In this document: piece after piece, positions 1 to 12,961 of the stretch
Layout: each line of letters starts with the position of its first letter
Position numbering within the stretch: position 1 is the first letter of the stretch
DNA from: Avena insularis
Lineage: Eukaryota > Streptophyta > Magnoliopsida > Poales > Poaceae
Direction of reading: 5' to 3'
Assembly: GCA_023614405.1 (NCBI GenBank)
Contig: CM042688.1
Span: forward strand, 375,893,331-375,957,330
Length of the DNA: 64,000 bases
Program-made: the position numbers and the translations under genes
The notes under the pieces: model-generated
The model's database searches: none
Seen by the model: only the letters and a program-made list of their open reading frames with translations
What the model was told of the DNA's origin: nothing

Positions 1-1876
1 TGGCTGAACTTATGACGACGATGCGCGGCGATCTTGGCGAGCGGCGTCGTGGGGTCCTGCTGCTATCTATCGAGGAACGAGCGGTGGCTGCAGCGAGCGG
101 AGCGGCTGCAGGACACAAGCGGCAGGAGGCGACCGAGGTATAGGGGTCTGGAAAGGCTAGGGAGGTTGTAGGGCGAGAGGTTCCTCACCGAGAGGGTGCT
201 GGTGGCGGGGTACAGCAACCCGGCTGGCGGCAGCGAGCTCCGAGGATGGCGGTGAGCTTCTGGCCGCACCGGGACAGAGACGAGCATGCTCCCAGCTTGT
301 GTCGGCTCCTCCTTGCTACCGGTGGTCGAGCGTCTCCCCAATGTCATGGCTAGCTCCTAGACATGATGGTGTGGCTACAGTAGTGGCAGATCGTTTGTGG
401 GGTAGATGGTCGTGCCTAGGGTTTTGGCCATGGTGGCCTGGGAGGGAAGAAGGGGAGGGGTAGATAGGTTCTGGGATCTTGATCCTGATCTGGAGCTGCA
501 GATAAGGCGAGGGTTGGGCTCATGTGGTGGTGGTGTCCACCCACACAAAGTAGACAGAGAGAGGGAGGCTCGATAGCGAGGCCCTCTCCCTAGCTTTCTC
601 GCGCGAAGGGGAAAATGAGGGGCCCAATGCATGTGGTTGTGGTGATATCTGGTCTGGTATGACCCGATCAAAGAGAGGGTGGGTGGCTCGATGGTTTTTG
701 TTTGGTGTACGGTTGGGTGGGGTTTATCCTAGCCACGATAGAGAGAGGCCTCGGCTGCACCACAAAACTTGAGAGAGAGAGAGATGGTCAGACTAGGTGG
801 TGGGGGTGCACATGGCCAAGCCACATGGCCATGGTGCAACTTGGTTATATTAGGTTTAACCCTAGGTGGTGTTGGTGGTAGCTAGGTTAGACTAGATAGA
901 GACTAACTAGATTAGGGTTTTTGGGTTTGAATAAAAGTGGTTTTGTTTGAATTAGTGTTGATTCCATTTGTATTAGGTGTAAGGTTTTAAACAAGCTCAA
1001 GGGAGCTTCTCTAAACATGGCTCCAAAGACTCAAAGAACCAAGAAGGGAAAACCCAAGGTTTGGTTTGAATTTTTGGAATCCATGGCTTGAATTCAAACA
1101 ACCAATATTCCTCAAAATCCAACAAGAATTGAAAAGGAAGGCAAGAAGGGAACTTGCATGGGCCATGCAAGTGAATTAAATGCCACATGTATAATTGTAA
1201 AAACAACTATAGTTTCATATGTTCACATAATTAATGCCTGCATTCATAAAGTTGACATATGGCCCTCACAAGTAGAGCTGCTAAAGAACACATGGTAGAA
1301 TATGAAAATAGGCATATTTGAATAGAATGAACCTTGCTAGTGTGTATTTGCCACTAGACATTTATTTGGTTCCATTTATATTCAAGCATGATCATTCCTT
1401 CATACAATCCATATTAAGATTTAAACACCCCTACATGTATTATCAAGCTATTTATATTGTGAAAAGAATATTAACCATGAATGGGCATGTGGTAAGGTAT
1501 TGGATCCATCTTTATAAATGTGAGCTAGACAAGAACAAAGAAGATGCAAAAGCCCACAAGTATTTTGGATGGTGGAATTATAAGGTGGTGACAAGGTTAA
1601 GGTGGTGGAATAGAGAAAACATATGCCCCCATCTCAACTTGGGCATTTAACAATTCATCAAGATCCAAATACAACATATCAATAAGCAAATACAATTAAT
1701 AAAACAAATGCATATGAGGAAAGAACCAAATGAAAGGGGTTTTAATATGATGCTCAAATGCAAGGTGGCATGATGACATGAGCAAGATATAATGATGATG
1801 CAATAATGATATGTATATAGTAGCTATATATAATAGGCAAGTAACATTATAATTGTTAGACAATTGGGATGCTACA
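1..1876 (-). repeat. 3' LTR of the LARD (partial, continues beyond the window)
   Basis: The minus-strand LTR start TGTAGCATCCC lies at 1866-1876, next to the polypurine tract. Positions 1-270 match 8031-8300 of the other LTR with roughly one difference in eight bases, so the insertion is old. A GA-rich simple repeat sits at 770-786. The short reading frames here show no protein-like pattern. Confidence 0.7.
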
Positions 1877-1890
1877 ACTCTCCCCCACTA
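1877..1890 (-). other. Polypurine tract of the LARD
   Basis: On the minus strand the sequence is purine-rich (AGTGGGGGAGAGT) and directly precedes the LTR start. This is where plus-strand DNA synthesis would prime. Confidence 0.65.
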
Positions 1891-4800
1891 AACAGCAATC
1901 TCGCCCGAGGTTCCTAGGAAAAATAAAAAGACACAAAGAGAGGCGGGTGTTCGGAACAAAGGTGATCCTCGCGTTCCCAAGTTGATTCATCAACAGAATG
2001 GTGCGACCATTACACCTTGCCAAACTTGCTAGACTTGTTGCGAGTCTTGCTTTTTACTTCTTAAAAACAAGGGACTTGAAGAATTGAGGCGAAACAAGGA
2101 AGGTAGGATGGACATAGCTTCGCTGTTCTCGAGAAACACGATAAAAGAATAGAACCAATTCTTGAAAGAATTTGAGAAGACAATTTATCGCGGAGGAAGT
2201 TTCCCTTGGAGACCAGAAGAGACGGAATGCGACATTTGAGGCGATAGAGAAACTTCAAGAGATTTTTTAGAGGATAACATGGCAAAAGGAAGGAAACTTC
2301 CCACTTCAGGCCGAAGAAAGACACATCTATAGGAATAAGGATTGAAAGCTACAAGTGAAGATGATGCATGTGTCACCGGAAGAAAAGAATGACTATGCGA
2401 AGTTATCAATCACTATGAAAATAGCATTGTTTCTTTCCTTAGATTTAGGAATTGAAGTTCGGAAACATTTTTGCCTTCAGACAATAGAGTTCCTTGATAC
2501 CACATAAAATATTTGGGTTACAAGTTCTCATATTAGGTTCTTCTTGGGCCGGTAAGAACCAAAGGATTACACAATTGAGGTACGCGGATTATCTTTAAGA
2601 GAAGGAGTGACACGAGCTTGTGGTGGAATCCTGAGAAGAAATTGAATGTTGAATATTTGGAGTTGTAGTAGGTATGTCTATTGCTTTCCTTAACCAAGAG
2701 GTTATTGCAATAGATTTTTGCGACTATTGGATTCAACCATAATTAGCTTTACCGGCAGAAAAAAGATTGACAAATTGAAGTCAAATATATCTTCCATCCT
2801 TCTTGTAAGACATTGTCGAGCGCTGGTAGAATGAAGGGAAGATTTCGCATTTGTTTCAACCAGATTGTTGAAGATTTTTCTCCATCTTGAAATAGACGAG
2901 ATCACCAGCAAGATATTATTGATTACATTCTTGAGAGAACCTTCCGGAGAAACAAGGACAGAAGTAAAAGTATCAAGAGATAGTGGCCACTTATAACTTC
3001 CGTGGAATGAGTGAAATCGCATTAATCCACCAATTTAATGTACAAGAATGAATGATTAGTACTGGTATGGTCATGACTCCATCCCACGCTCAAAGCATTA
3101 CTTCGCACATGAATAGGAAAACTATACAACCCAACTCCCAAAAATTAGACTGAAGATCTTGACACGCAGAATTCATGAAGCTTCATAAGAAACAAGGAGG
3201 TGATGCAAAACACTTCATCGGATCCAAAATAGATAAAGGTGATGATATTGTCGTCATGTTGGAAGTCGCAAACCACCGGAAATATATGAACGAAGATCAC
3301 GGAGACAGTTAAAAGATTCCACAAATAGACTAAGAATAGAACCCAATAGAAGAATTATGAAAGATCTGTAAAGTATTCATGGCATCTGTCAGATTGAGGA
3401 TAGAAGATAAAGCGAGAGAGTTTCAAAAGATTTCTTGATGGGCAGAAGACCAACAGGAATTTCTCGTCCTTCTGGAGAATATTTGAGAGAGATATAGTAA
3501 TCTAGAGGAAACCTTCAGCAGAACAATGATGATAACTTGCCAAAACAACAAGAAGCTTCGGATTTGGTTGGATTTTGAAGGATGGAATTAACAATTGACT
3601 TGATGATTCCAGAATTATAGCAGTGTCTTTAGCAGAAGGACGTAGTCGAGATAGGTGACCTCAAAAAGTCAAAAATCCCAGTTTGAGAACTTTGCATAGA
3701 TGTGGTGTTCTTGAATCTTGAGAGGAATAGAAGAAGATGTTTTTCCATTGATATAGAATAGACGAGAATATCGTCAAGATATACCACCATGAATTACCAA
3801 CATATTCCAAGAATACCAAGTTCACGAGGCAAGCGAAACAAACAGATGCTCAAAACACTTTCTGAACTCAACGCTCTTCGAAAGATTAACATTAAGAGCA
3901 CATATTCGTGTTGAGAAGACACATTGGAAGAATAGATTATCTGGCCCTTCGGATGATAAAAGAGATGTTGAGTTGTTCACATAGTTAATCGTATCACCGG
4001 TTGCAAAGATAAAGAGATCTTGGATAATCGATGATAACTCATGCTTTACACAAAGCTATCAGAGATGAATGGATGAGATTCTTCTCTATCAAAGAGAACC
4101 TTTTGCGGATATGGGGTTCAAAAATATATGAAGCACGACAATCGGATGATAGTCCACCATAGTGCCTTAAGAAACCTCTGGATTGCCAAAGATACTTGGA
4201 CATGATATGGATGTGCTCACGGTATAACTCAAAATCACAAGAGATAACCGCCATCATTTGGAGGATTAAATTGCTAGAATTAGCAGTATTCCCCTCATGA
4301 TAAGTGTTATATAGCTATACTGAGAACCAATTACAATCACAAGCATCGGATCGACACAAGTTATGTATTTAACCCAAAAGAAATGAGGATGAAGTAAAAA
4401 CTGCAAATTGAAGCGCTACTAGCAAAAGATTGAGTTAGCATGGACATGCCGATAAAAGAAGATAGATAGTGTATCTCACACTACTGAAAAAGAGTGTGGA
4501 AACACAGATGTATCAAATAATTTTTTTCGCAATTTTCGGCATTAAAATACCAATAGATGCATAAAACCACTTATCAGATAGAGATTAGCAACTCCACATT
4601 ATGTGAAATCATGAGGGAAGGACGAACACCCATAACAAATTTGCGCCGGTTAACAAAGAGTCAGATAGATTTCGTCGGTTTACAAATAAGCCTGTCGGTA
4701 TGGAATGTACCAACAGTTGATACCAAAGGCAGATTGTGAAGCAAGGTTGGATGCAACAGATCAACAAGGGATTAACACATTCTATGGTACTACGGAACCC

Positions 4801-5003
4801 CAAGCACGTGAATCCTAGTTTGAACTTTTAGAAGAGGATAGACAAACGTTACACTTCCTTACCAGAAAACGGTGGGTGGGTGGGTAAGAAGAAAATGGAA
4901 GCAGTCCTGCTCTCATGTTTAGTTTTTCCCTAGTATACATAGCTACCAAAATATTTTCTAGACTGACAACGACCATCTTTGCTGAGACACTGAAGGACAG
5001 AAT
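1891..5003 (-). other. Non-coding interior of the LARD
   Basis: About 3.1 kb between polypurine tract and PBS. It is rich in AGAA-type triplets and has stops in all frames; the longest reading frames (about 60-106 codons) show no recognisable domain. A conserved non-coding interior that replaces gag-pol is what defines LARDs, which depend on proteins of related autonomous elements. Confidence 0.6.
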
Positions 5004-5018
5004 GGCTTTGATACCAAT
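5004..5018 (-). other. Primer binding site, tRNA-Met type (minus strand)
   Basis: The reverse complement reads ATTGGTATCAAAGCC, one base away from the initiator tRNA-Met complement TGGTATCAGAGC. It abuts the LTR edge at 5019 and fixes the element's orientation. Confidence 0.75.
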
Positions 5019-8000
5019 TGTAATACCTCAGACATTACGCTCTAAGCATGAGCCTGGATGAACCCAAAAGTGGATAAGGGATTCTACCGCGGAGGCCTAA
5101 GACCACCCACGTGTAGGCCGTCGAAGCGGAGCAGGCACGGTACAGGCTGACCACCCTATCCACTTTCAAGAACATCAGGACTAGAGCGAGCAGCGTAAGC
5201 GACAGGTAACACGACCACGACATACACAAATGAGTATGTATGTCTGCGACATACAATAGACATCAGAGTCATATCATCTAGAAACAATAGAAACAGAAAT
5301 ATTCAGCGCCATACGGCAAGATCCAAATATCCTAGATAGATATAATAGTTTACGATACATCCTCATACATCAAGCAACAGAGTATCAAGCGGAAGCGTAA
5401 AACATGATCCGAGTACAGATAAGAAGCAAATTGGCATAAGATGCCCTAAAAATAAGCACATCCCGCCCACAGATCTCATGGATCTCCATCCTCGGAATCT
5501 CTACACCTGATGGTCGTTGAAACCATCATCGATCTCTTTGGCCCAGTAGCCTTCCTGGGAGTATACTTGTCCATCTGAACCAAATATTTATCCCGTGAGA
5601 CCCAAGGGGTACTCAGCAAGTCTTAATGCATCTAAAGGGAACGACCTGGGGGTGACGCAATTGTAGCGAAAGATAATATCTACATAGTACTACAGAGACA
5701 CGGTACACATCTGCCCAAATAGAGATGGACGGACGATCGTTAATTATTAACAGTAGTTATATAAGCAACATAAATAAACATCGCTCACCCTCCTTCTCAT
5801 TTACCGATGAGAAGATGGAAGAACATCCCATCCGTTGGTAATTTTATTAATCATTACATGAGTGTTGCACTATTTACTAGTCATGTCTTAGTCAAATTAA
5901 AGGCGGTACTTTAGTTATGCTTGTCTAGGATCAAGAAACAATGCTCCAAGTCGTCCATAATTGTGGACACGACTTTTAGAAATATTTAGGCCTCACGACA
6001 ATGCATTCACGGGATTCATAAATCATTTCAGGGGGCCACCCCAATAAGCTACCCGCAACGAAGTTGGCCGGCTCCAAGACGGATCCAGGGTTGCGATAAT
6101 GGTTGTAAACGACTAGGAACCTAAAAATGTGACTGGGCTTATCAATGTCGTGTAAACATTTCACATTCTCAAACAGTACAGGTTCTCCATGCGCAATCGT
6201 AAATAAAGCAGTAAAGCATGGCATAAGTACATGATAGTAATAAAGCCCCAAACTAGTTTGTGGCCCCAAGAAATAAAGTGCAAATCAAGCTTAGGCGAAG
6301 GGGGATCCATAGAGTCTCCCGTATGTGGATAGTGTGAATAGTCAAGGAACAGGAATCAAGTAGTTGGGGTCCTACGGGACACAACTGAGCTTAAAGAACC
6401 AAATAGCAGATAATGCTCACCGATACCTCTTTCATTAGTCCTCTACTGATGTTAAGTTTTTTAGGTACCTCATTATCCAAAGACTCACACAAACCCTACA
6501 CATGCAATTCTATGACTTGCATGGATCAAACAACTCATGTAGTAATGACTCATGGGATGGAGGTACAAGCTTCAGTGGGGTTTAAAAGAAAAGGCTATAA
6601 AATACTTGGGATTCAATTTAATGCAATCGCGACTCAATGATGCAAGAGTAAGATAGAAGCATAGGTACTATATAATGCAAGCATGGGGAATTGCTTGCTT
6701 GGCAGTTCTGTTGCGTAATAAGAAGGATCCGGGTAATATTCCTGAGGCTCCTGGTATTCTCCTTGCTCAGTGTCTAGCTGGATAAAAACCAAACATGTAA
6801 GGGCCATAATGAATGAAGTGTGTAACCATATGAATATATGCGATAAGCAAAACAAGGAATGCCATGATGGAATGATGCACAATTGCATGGTATAATATAG
6901 CATGGCATGGGTGAGCTGTGGGAGAAAGAATTAGGCATTTTCGTTAATTTTTTGTCAAGTTTTAGTTGCATAAACCATTTAGGATTTTAAGTATTTATAT
7001 GATGCATGTTTCAATTGATAACAAGGAATTCTTAGTTAGAATGGGCTCGTCACGCCGATTGATTTAGACATATTATTTCTAAAATTTGGAACTATGGAAT
7101 TAAAGTTATGAATTTATTATGAAAAGGCATTTATTGGCATTTAAATAATTTTAAAATTTTAAATTGCACAAAAAAATTAGATGGCATATTTGAATTCCTG
7201 GCATTTTTCTGATTAGAAAACATATATCATCTGCAAAGTTTGAGTTTTTGAATTTAAAATTATTAGTTAATGCAAATAATTCAAAACAAGGTCAAAAGTC
7301 AGGTGTTTTACTAGATAGAGTTGACCCAGGTCAAATTTGAATTTGTGGTTGAATTCATATTTAAATTTGAAACATATTTCATTTTGGAAATTTTGTCAAA
7401 TTTGAAATATATAAAAGAAATCAATTATTTGAATATATGTTATATTTTATTTTAGTTTAGTTTTGAATTTGAAATTTAACAGGAACTTTTGTTACACAGG
7501 GCGTTCCTAGCCATAGCCGTTGACAGGTGGGGACAACGGGGTCACGGGTCACATGCACGCGGGCGAAACTGAAGGTTCCACGTGGTCGTGCTGGGTGCGG
7601 TTTGATGGTTTTGGAAAAACCCAGGGGGCCAAGTAGAAAAGCTTCCACGACATGTTAGTCTGACGAAACAGACGGATAGAAACGCAATACAAAAAAAACT
7701 AGCTGAGGCCATCTTCCATTGAAGATTGCGAGCTTGTTTCTCGATGGATCAGGGTGCGGTTTGGTTCTAGGGCTAGCGAGGACATTCCTCTACACATCTC
7801 ATTTAGCGAGTTTTGATGGAGGAAGACGGTGATGGGCCTGGCAAGAGCACGTACAAGGAGCTTCTATAGGGGTTGTGGCACGCGTCTGCGGCCCGTGCGC
7901 CAGCGTCAACCGTCAGTGCACGGCGAGGCGCTGCTTCGGTGGAACTCCGGGCAAAGGGGAGGTGCAGGGAGGCGCGCCAGTGTTCTGGTAGTGCAGGGGA

Positions 8001-8302
8001 CAGGGTGGCTTTGGTTAGCAGCGACTGTGATGACTGAACTTGCAGATGATAGTATGCGGCAATGCGCGCGGCAAGCGTGCACGGGGTCCTGCTGCTGTCT
8101 GCCGAGGCACGAGCGGTGGCTACGGTGAGCGGCAAGGCTGCAGGACGCAAGCGGCAGAAGGCGGCCGAGGTCTAGGGGTATGGATAAGCTAGGGAGGATG
8201 TAGGGCAAGAGGTTCCTTACCGAGAGAGTGCTGGTGTGGGGTACAACAACACAGCCAGCGGTGGCGAGCTCCGAGGATGGCAGCGAGCTTCTGGCCGCAC
8301 TG
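5019..8302 (-). repeat. 5' LTR of the LARD (truncated)
   Basis: Starts on the plus strand with TGTAATACC (the LTR end of a minus-strand element), directly after the PBS. It holds AT-rich stretches (6950-7480) and GC-rich stretches (7500-8300). At 8302 the match to the left LTR stops abruptly at the boundary with the next LTR-like sequence, and its remaining ~1.6 kb is not found further on. Confidence 0.65.
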
Positions 8303-8305
8303 TGA

Positions 8306-9770
8306 TGATACATCCATTTTGCATCACTATTCTATATCATAATTTACTGTTATTCATTGATATATTTCTTATTAAGAGATGATACTTATGTTATTTCATC
8401 TGTTTTTGCATGGTTGATGACTTGTGGGTCATCAGACCGCTACAGTTAGGATTCTGATGGAAAAGGTGCTGTTTGGAGGCAAAATTCGCGAAGATCAGAA
8501 AATCTGAGAAAATACATGGAAAATCCTATTTTTCTAGAAGACGAAGGTTGCCAGAAGGGGGAGTGGAGATGGGCCACAGGGGGCCCACACCACCCCTGGC
8601 ACGGGCCACCCTTGGCTACGCCAGCAGGTGGTGTGGCCACCCTGGCCCACTCCTAGCTCTCCCCTTTCGCGTATAGTATCCCCACGAAACCCTAATACCT
8701 GGGGAGCGACCATAGAAAGATTATGCCGCCTCTGCGGGGCGGAAAACTACAGAGAGAGAAAGATCTCTAAGGCAGATAGAATTCTGCCGGGGGAATTCCT
8801 TCCGGGAGAGGGGAGATCATCGCCATCAATACCACCATCAAGCTGGACTTCATCGGGATCATCATCAGCATCATCACCATCATCTCCATCACCACCATCA
8901 TCACCACTTCATACCGCTGTAACAATTGGATTGAATCTTGCATAGTTATTAGGGGAAACTTTCTCGGTGTTGATTACTTGTTTTAGTTAATGCTATTGAG
9001 TGGAACCATTGAATTATCATTTATGTTAAGATTGTTACTTATCATTATTTCATCTCTGATCTTGATCCATATGATGTCTTGTGAGTAGTTCATTTAGTTC
9101 TTAAGGAAATGGGAGAAGTCATGTTGTTAGTAGTGGATTTGTGTTGAGAAAGATTCAATGGTTTGATATTTAAGTTGTGGTGTTATTCTTCTAGTGGTGT
9201 CATGTGAACATCGACTACATGACACTTCACCTTTATGGGCCTAGGGGAATGCATTGTGTATTTGGCTACTAATCATAGGGGTTACTGTAGTGACAGAAAC
9301 CTGAACCCCCGTTAGGAAACCTTTGCACAAGGGATGTCAGGATCTTAGAGTTTAAAGATGTGGTTAGGTTTCTATCTTAATTACTTTCTTGTACTTGTGG
9401 ATGCTTGCAAGGGTTATAATCACAAGTATGTATTAGTCCTAAGAAGGTCGGTACATTAGCACAGGTTCACCCACACAACACTTAGCAAACTAAAGAAGAT
9501 TAATCAACTATATGAAGCGAAAGCACTTGACGATATTCCCATGTGTCCTCGAGAACGTTTGGTCATCTTAAGTAATACAGTAGGCTTGTCCTTTGCTAAA
9601 GAAAGGATTGGGCCACTTGTTGCATTTATTATTATTGTCTTTTATTTACTCGCACTTTATTTATCTGCATTATCAAAAACCCCTAAAAATCCGTTTGCTA
9701 AGTATTTATAGAGAATTCCTGCTCCAAGCCACTCGTCAACACCTTCTTCTCCTTGTTGGGTTCGACACGT
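8306..9770 (+). repeat. Truncated solo LTR of a Gypsy-type element
   Basis: Begins TGATACATCCATTTTGC, the start of an abundant wheat-type LTR family, and carries that family's layout: GC-rich block near 8540-8700, an ATC-rich stretch, then a segment ending with TTGGGTTCGACA. The expected last ~40-50 bp of the LTR are missing. No target duplication, PBS or interior was found, so it is a remnant rather than a clean solo LTR. Family uncertain. Confidence 0.55.
8818..8910 (+). repeat. ATC/CAC trinucleotide-rich stretch
   Basis: Imperfect run of atc, cac and cat triplets inside the LTR remnant; low-complexity sequence typical of the leader part of this LTR family. Confidence 0.7.
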
Positions 9771-9780
9771 TTATTCGGGA

Positions 9781-10740
9781 TGCTAGGTCCCATATGTCAG
9801 TCTCTCATTAGAAGGATCATGTGTATGATGGAATTTTTTTCCTTCGCTCGTGCTACCCTGTTCCGAAGTTGATAGCACTGCTCGATGCATCTACCATTTA
9901 ATCAACCTCCTAGGACCCACATGTCATCCTCTCATTAGAAGAAACGTGTGTATTATGGAATTTTTCCTTCACTGGCACTACCTTGTTCCGAAGTTGATAG
10001 CGCTGCTCGACACATCTACCGTTTAACCAACCTCCTAAGACCCACATGTCACCCTCTCATTAGAAGAAACCTTTGTATGATGGATTTTTTCCTTCGCTCG
10101 TGCTACCCTATCCCGAACTTGATAGCGTTGTTCGATGCATCTACCGTTTAATCACGCTAATGGGTCCCACATGTCATCCTCTCATTAGAAGAAACGTGTG
10201 TATGCTAGATTTTTTACCCTCTATCGTGCCTTCATGTTCCGAACTTGATAGCGTTTCTCGCTGCATCAGCCATTTATTCAGGCTGGCGGGTCCCTTATGT
10301 CAGCCTCACATTAGAAGAATCGTGGGTATGCTGGAATTTTTTTCTTCTCTAGCGCTACCCTGTTCTGAACTAGATAGCATTCCTCGACGAATCTGCTGTT
10401 TGCTCACGCTGCTGGGTCCCCCATTTCAGCCTCTCATTACAAGAAACGTGTGCATGCTGAACTTTTTTCTCGCTCGCGCCTCCCTGTTTTGAACTGGCAA
10501 TGTTGCTCGATGCAGTATCTATATAAGGTCATGTTGTTAGGTCCCACATATTAGCCTCTTTGTAAATGAAACATGCGTATGATGGACTTTTTTGGCCATG
10601 TCCTCTGTTTTGACCTTGGCAACTTGCTGGGTCCCAGATGCCAACCACCTCTATGCAGAAAATGTGTCTATGATGGGTCCCAGCTGACAACCTCTATTTG
10701 AAAGAAACGTGTGTATGTTGGACTGTTTTTTGGGTCCTAG
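9781..10740 (+). repeat. Diverged tandem repeat, unit about 126 bp
   Basis: At least six units, each starting near a GGTCCCACATGTC-like block followed by a CTCTCATTAGAAGAAACGTG-like block, a T-run and a GAACTTGATAGCG-like block (about 9788, 9912, 10037, 10162, 10288, 10414). Later copies (10539 on) shorten and diverge. Because two of the units are 126 bp, a multiple of three, the plus-strand frame stays open over 10073-10492 and gives a 42-residue repeat; with no ATG-led or recognisable protein this looks incidental. Confidence 0.75.
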
Positions 10741-11950
10741 ATGTCATCCTCAGAGTATAAAAAATGCTCATAAAGGCCAAATTAAAAAGATTCTAGGCTA
10801 ACTTGGGGCGGATGCCCTATTCGTCATGGCTTATATTCCATGGACTCACTCCTAAATTGAATGGGCTATGGTCGGTGGCTACAAGACCACGAAAAGGCCA
10901 AATTAGAAGGTATTGGGCTATGCTTGGGGATGATAGGCTAATTTCATGGGCTATGCTTGAGCCTGTTGGGTCTGACATGTCAGCTTCTCTGTAAGTGTAA
11001 CATGTGTATGATGGACATTTTTTAGCCGCGTCCACTGTTTTCACCGTGGCAGTCGTGTATGGTCTTACTGCTGGGGCCCTTATGTCAGCCTCTCTGGCAT
11101 GTTTCGTCTTGTGGGTCCCTGATGCAGCCTTGTATGTTCTGTCTGGTGGGTCCTCGATGTGAGCCTCTCTGAACAAGTATTTAAACTTTTCTTCGAACTC
11201 ACCCTTAAACCAAACTCCAGGGATGCTGCATGCTGGTGGGTCCGTGATGTCAGCCTCTCCGTAATGCAATATTACTAAAAGAAAAAAATGTAAACCCAAG
11301 GTATGATTCGAACGAAAGACCTTCAAATAAAATTAACGTAAACTGAGTGTGTTGCCACTACAACATAGATATTTATAGAATAAATATCATTAAACTTTTA
11401 TTAGTACTACAATTTATGTATTAGTCTTCTTAAAAATATTTTGTGTGTCTATGTTTATCTCTTTTAAAATATAAAAGGGCAGCGCTCCTGGCATCTCAAT
11501 TTATAAAATGCCACATAATGGAGTATTTTCTTAAAAACATGGGTAGGTAGAGTTTTTATTTATTTTTAGAGGTGAGGGGCAATGCCCAAAAGGCCGAATT
11601 AAAAAGAGTTTGACTATTCTACATAGGCTGCTCTACGTGGATTATACTCTATAGGCTATACTCCATGGGCTTCATTCTCAAATTTTGGTGGGTTGTGCTC
11701 AGCAGTCCCCTGACCCCCAAAAGGCTGAATTAATATGTTCTCAGCTATGCTCCATGAGCTCCTTTCTCAAATTTCACTGGGATGTGGTTAGCAGTCCCCT
11801 GACCCCGAAAAGACCGAATAAAAATGTTCTAGGCTAAAGAGGGGCCGAATGAGCTACTAGATTTCTTCTCCTGGTTAATAAAAAATGCATTGTGATGTGC
11901 TCGGCTGGATTCAAAACAAAGACCTCAGAGAGGGAGGGTAAAAGCGATAA
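10741..11950. repeat. Degenerate repeat region
   Basis: Holds further decayed copies of the GGTCCC...TGTCAGCCTCTC block (near 10966, 11078, 11144, 11237) and a second short repeat family around AAAGGCCGAATTAAAAAG and TCCCCTGACCCC (near 10770, 10895, 11590, 11708, 11795). Two short stretches resembling a reversed tRNA T-arm (GATTCGAAC at 11305 and a decayed copy near 11906) are too weak to call. No gene seen. Confidence 0.5.
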
Positions 11951-12900
11951 TTCTTTTTGGCAGCTATTCATGTCAAAATTCAGCAGTACAGAATAAGGTA
12001 GAAAAATTATCAACAGATTCAAAGTTCATATTCAGGAGCACTTGAACAATTAAGAGGCATTTCAAAAGTGACCAATTCAGCAATAGAGACAATGAAATAC
12101 AATACCAGTACAGAGAGAACCCGTTTTTGTTTCATCTCTAAAAACTTGTCGATCAGTTTGTCCTTTTGACCAATAACACTCGACCATTGGAGCAACCAAA
12201 ACTGATGATCAAGTCTACTTTGAGTACCTTCTGCTCACATCAATGCCTTTGTGACCCCCGTATGCAACCCAAAATTCCCAGGTCTCATCTAGATTGTGAC
12301 ACGGCCATGTACAAGGGCGACGAGCACGCGTCCGGTTCACATTCAGCAACACATGATAGATTCAGTAGCAATTTAGAGTAACCGATTCAACGGTGGAAGA
12401 AAATGACCAAAAGAATTGACAGATTCAGCAATGCCGACATTAAAATTCAATGGATGTACAACAATGTGGCAAAGCCAAGTTTTAAAAGGAAAGCGTGACC
12501 ATGCATTTTCTCCACTCGATCTGAATAAGTCCCAGTACATAGGTATTACTACAAAATAAATTAGCTACTGACTCCATACAAAATACTTAGTAGAAGTGTA
12601 GAACTACAAGCTTACACTAATCTAGGAACCACTACATGTCCCATCATACGTACTCGAAGAAACGAGAATGCTTCAGCATGTCAAAGTGATGGCTGCTGGG
12701 CTGCGCCCTTGATTTCCTCCCTGGGACGTGTCTCTCGTTTCATTGTCGCCTGTCGGCCTCTAGGTCAGCAGCATATATGTAAAATTCATACGACAAACAA
12801 GGAAATCCGGGATCCTTAATTTCGGCAATTCCAATTACGAAGGGAATCTGCCACCAACATAAACTAGCTAATTAGTACAACATTACATACACTCACAGTA
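11950..12900. repeat. 3' flank of duplicated segment A
   Basis: Matches the corresponding flank of segment B. For example 12190-12310 resembles 14380-14510 (shared CTCATCTAGATTGTGACA), and 11955-12010 and 12415-12480 resemble units of the ~345-bp repeat at 14620-15640. It forms the downstream side of the minus-strand gene at 12962-13614. No coding sequence seen. Confidence 0.6.
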
Positions 12901-12961
12901 GGATCATCATAAGAGGATTAAGATGTGATATCTTACCGGTGAATCTTGTCTGATGACAGGT

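Larger units (their letters stand above)
1..8302 (-). mobile_element. LARD-type LTR retrotransposon (Sukkula-like), incomplete
   Basis: A non-autonomous LTR element read on the minus strand. Seen: a PBS on the minus strand at 5004-5018, a polypurine tract at 1877-1890, an LTR edge with TG/CA ends at each side of the interior, and matching sequence between the two LTRs (1-270 resembles 8031-8300). The interior of 3142 bp has no gag or pol reading frame. Adding the right LTR piece (5019-8302) to the unmatched part of the left LTR (271-1876) predicts LTRs of about 4.9 kb. Very long LTRs around a ~3-kb non-coding interior are the hallmark of Triticeae LARDs such as Sukkula; the family name is inference. 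The left LTR runs off the window and the right one is broken at 8302. Confidence 0.72.

Noticed and set aside
7803..8313. ORFs of 99-135 codons on both strands near 8000
   Set aside because: GC-rich LTR sequence of the LARD; the equivalent frames are not kept in the other LTR copy at 1-350.
11300..11330. Possible tRNA or SINE B-box (GATTCGAAC on the plus strand)
   Set aside because: No cloverleaf, A-box or tail could be found; a decayed second copy near 11906 points to a repeat.
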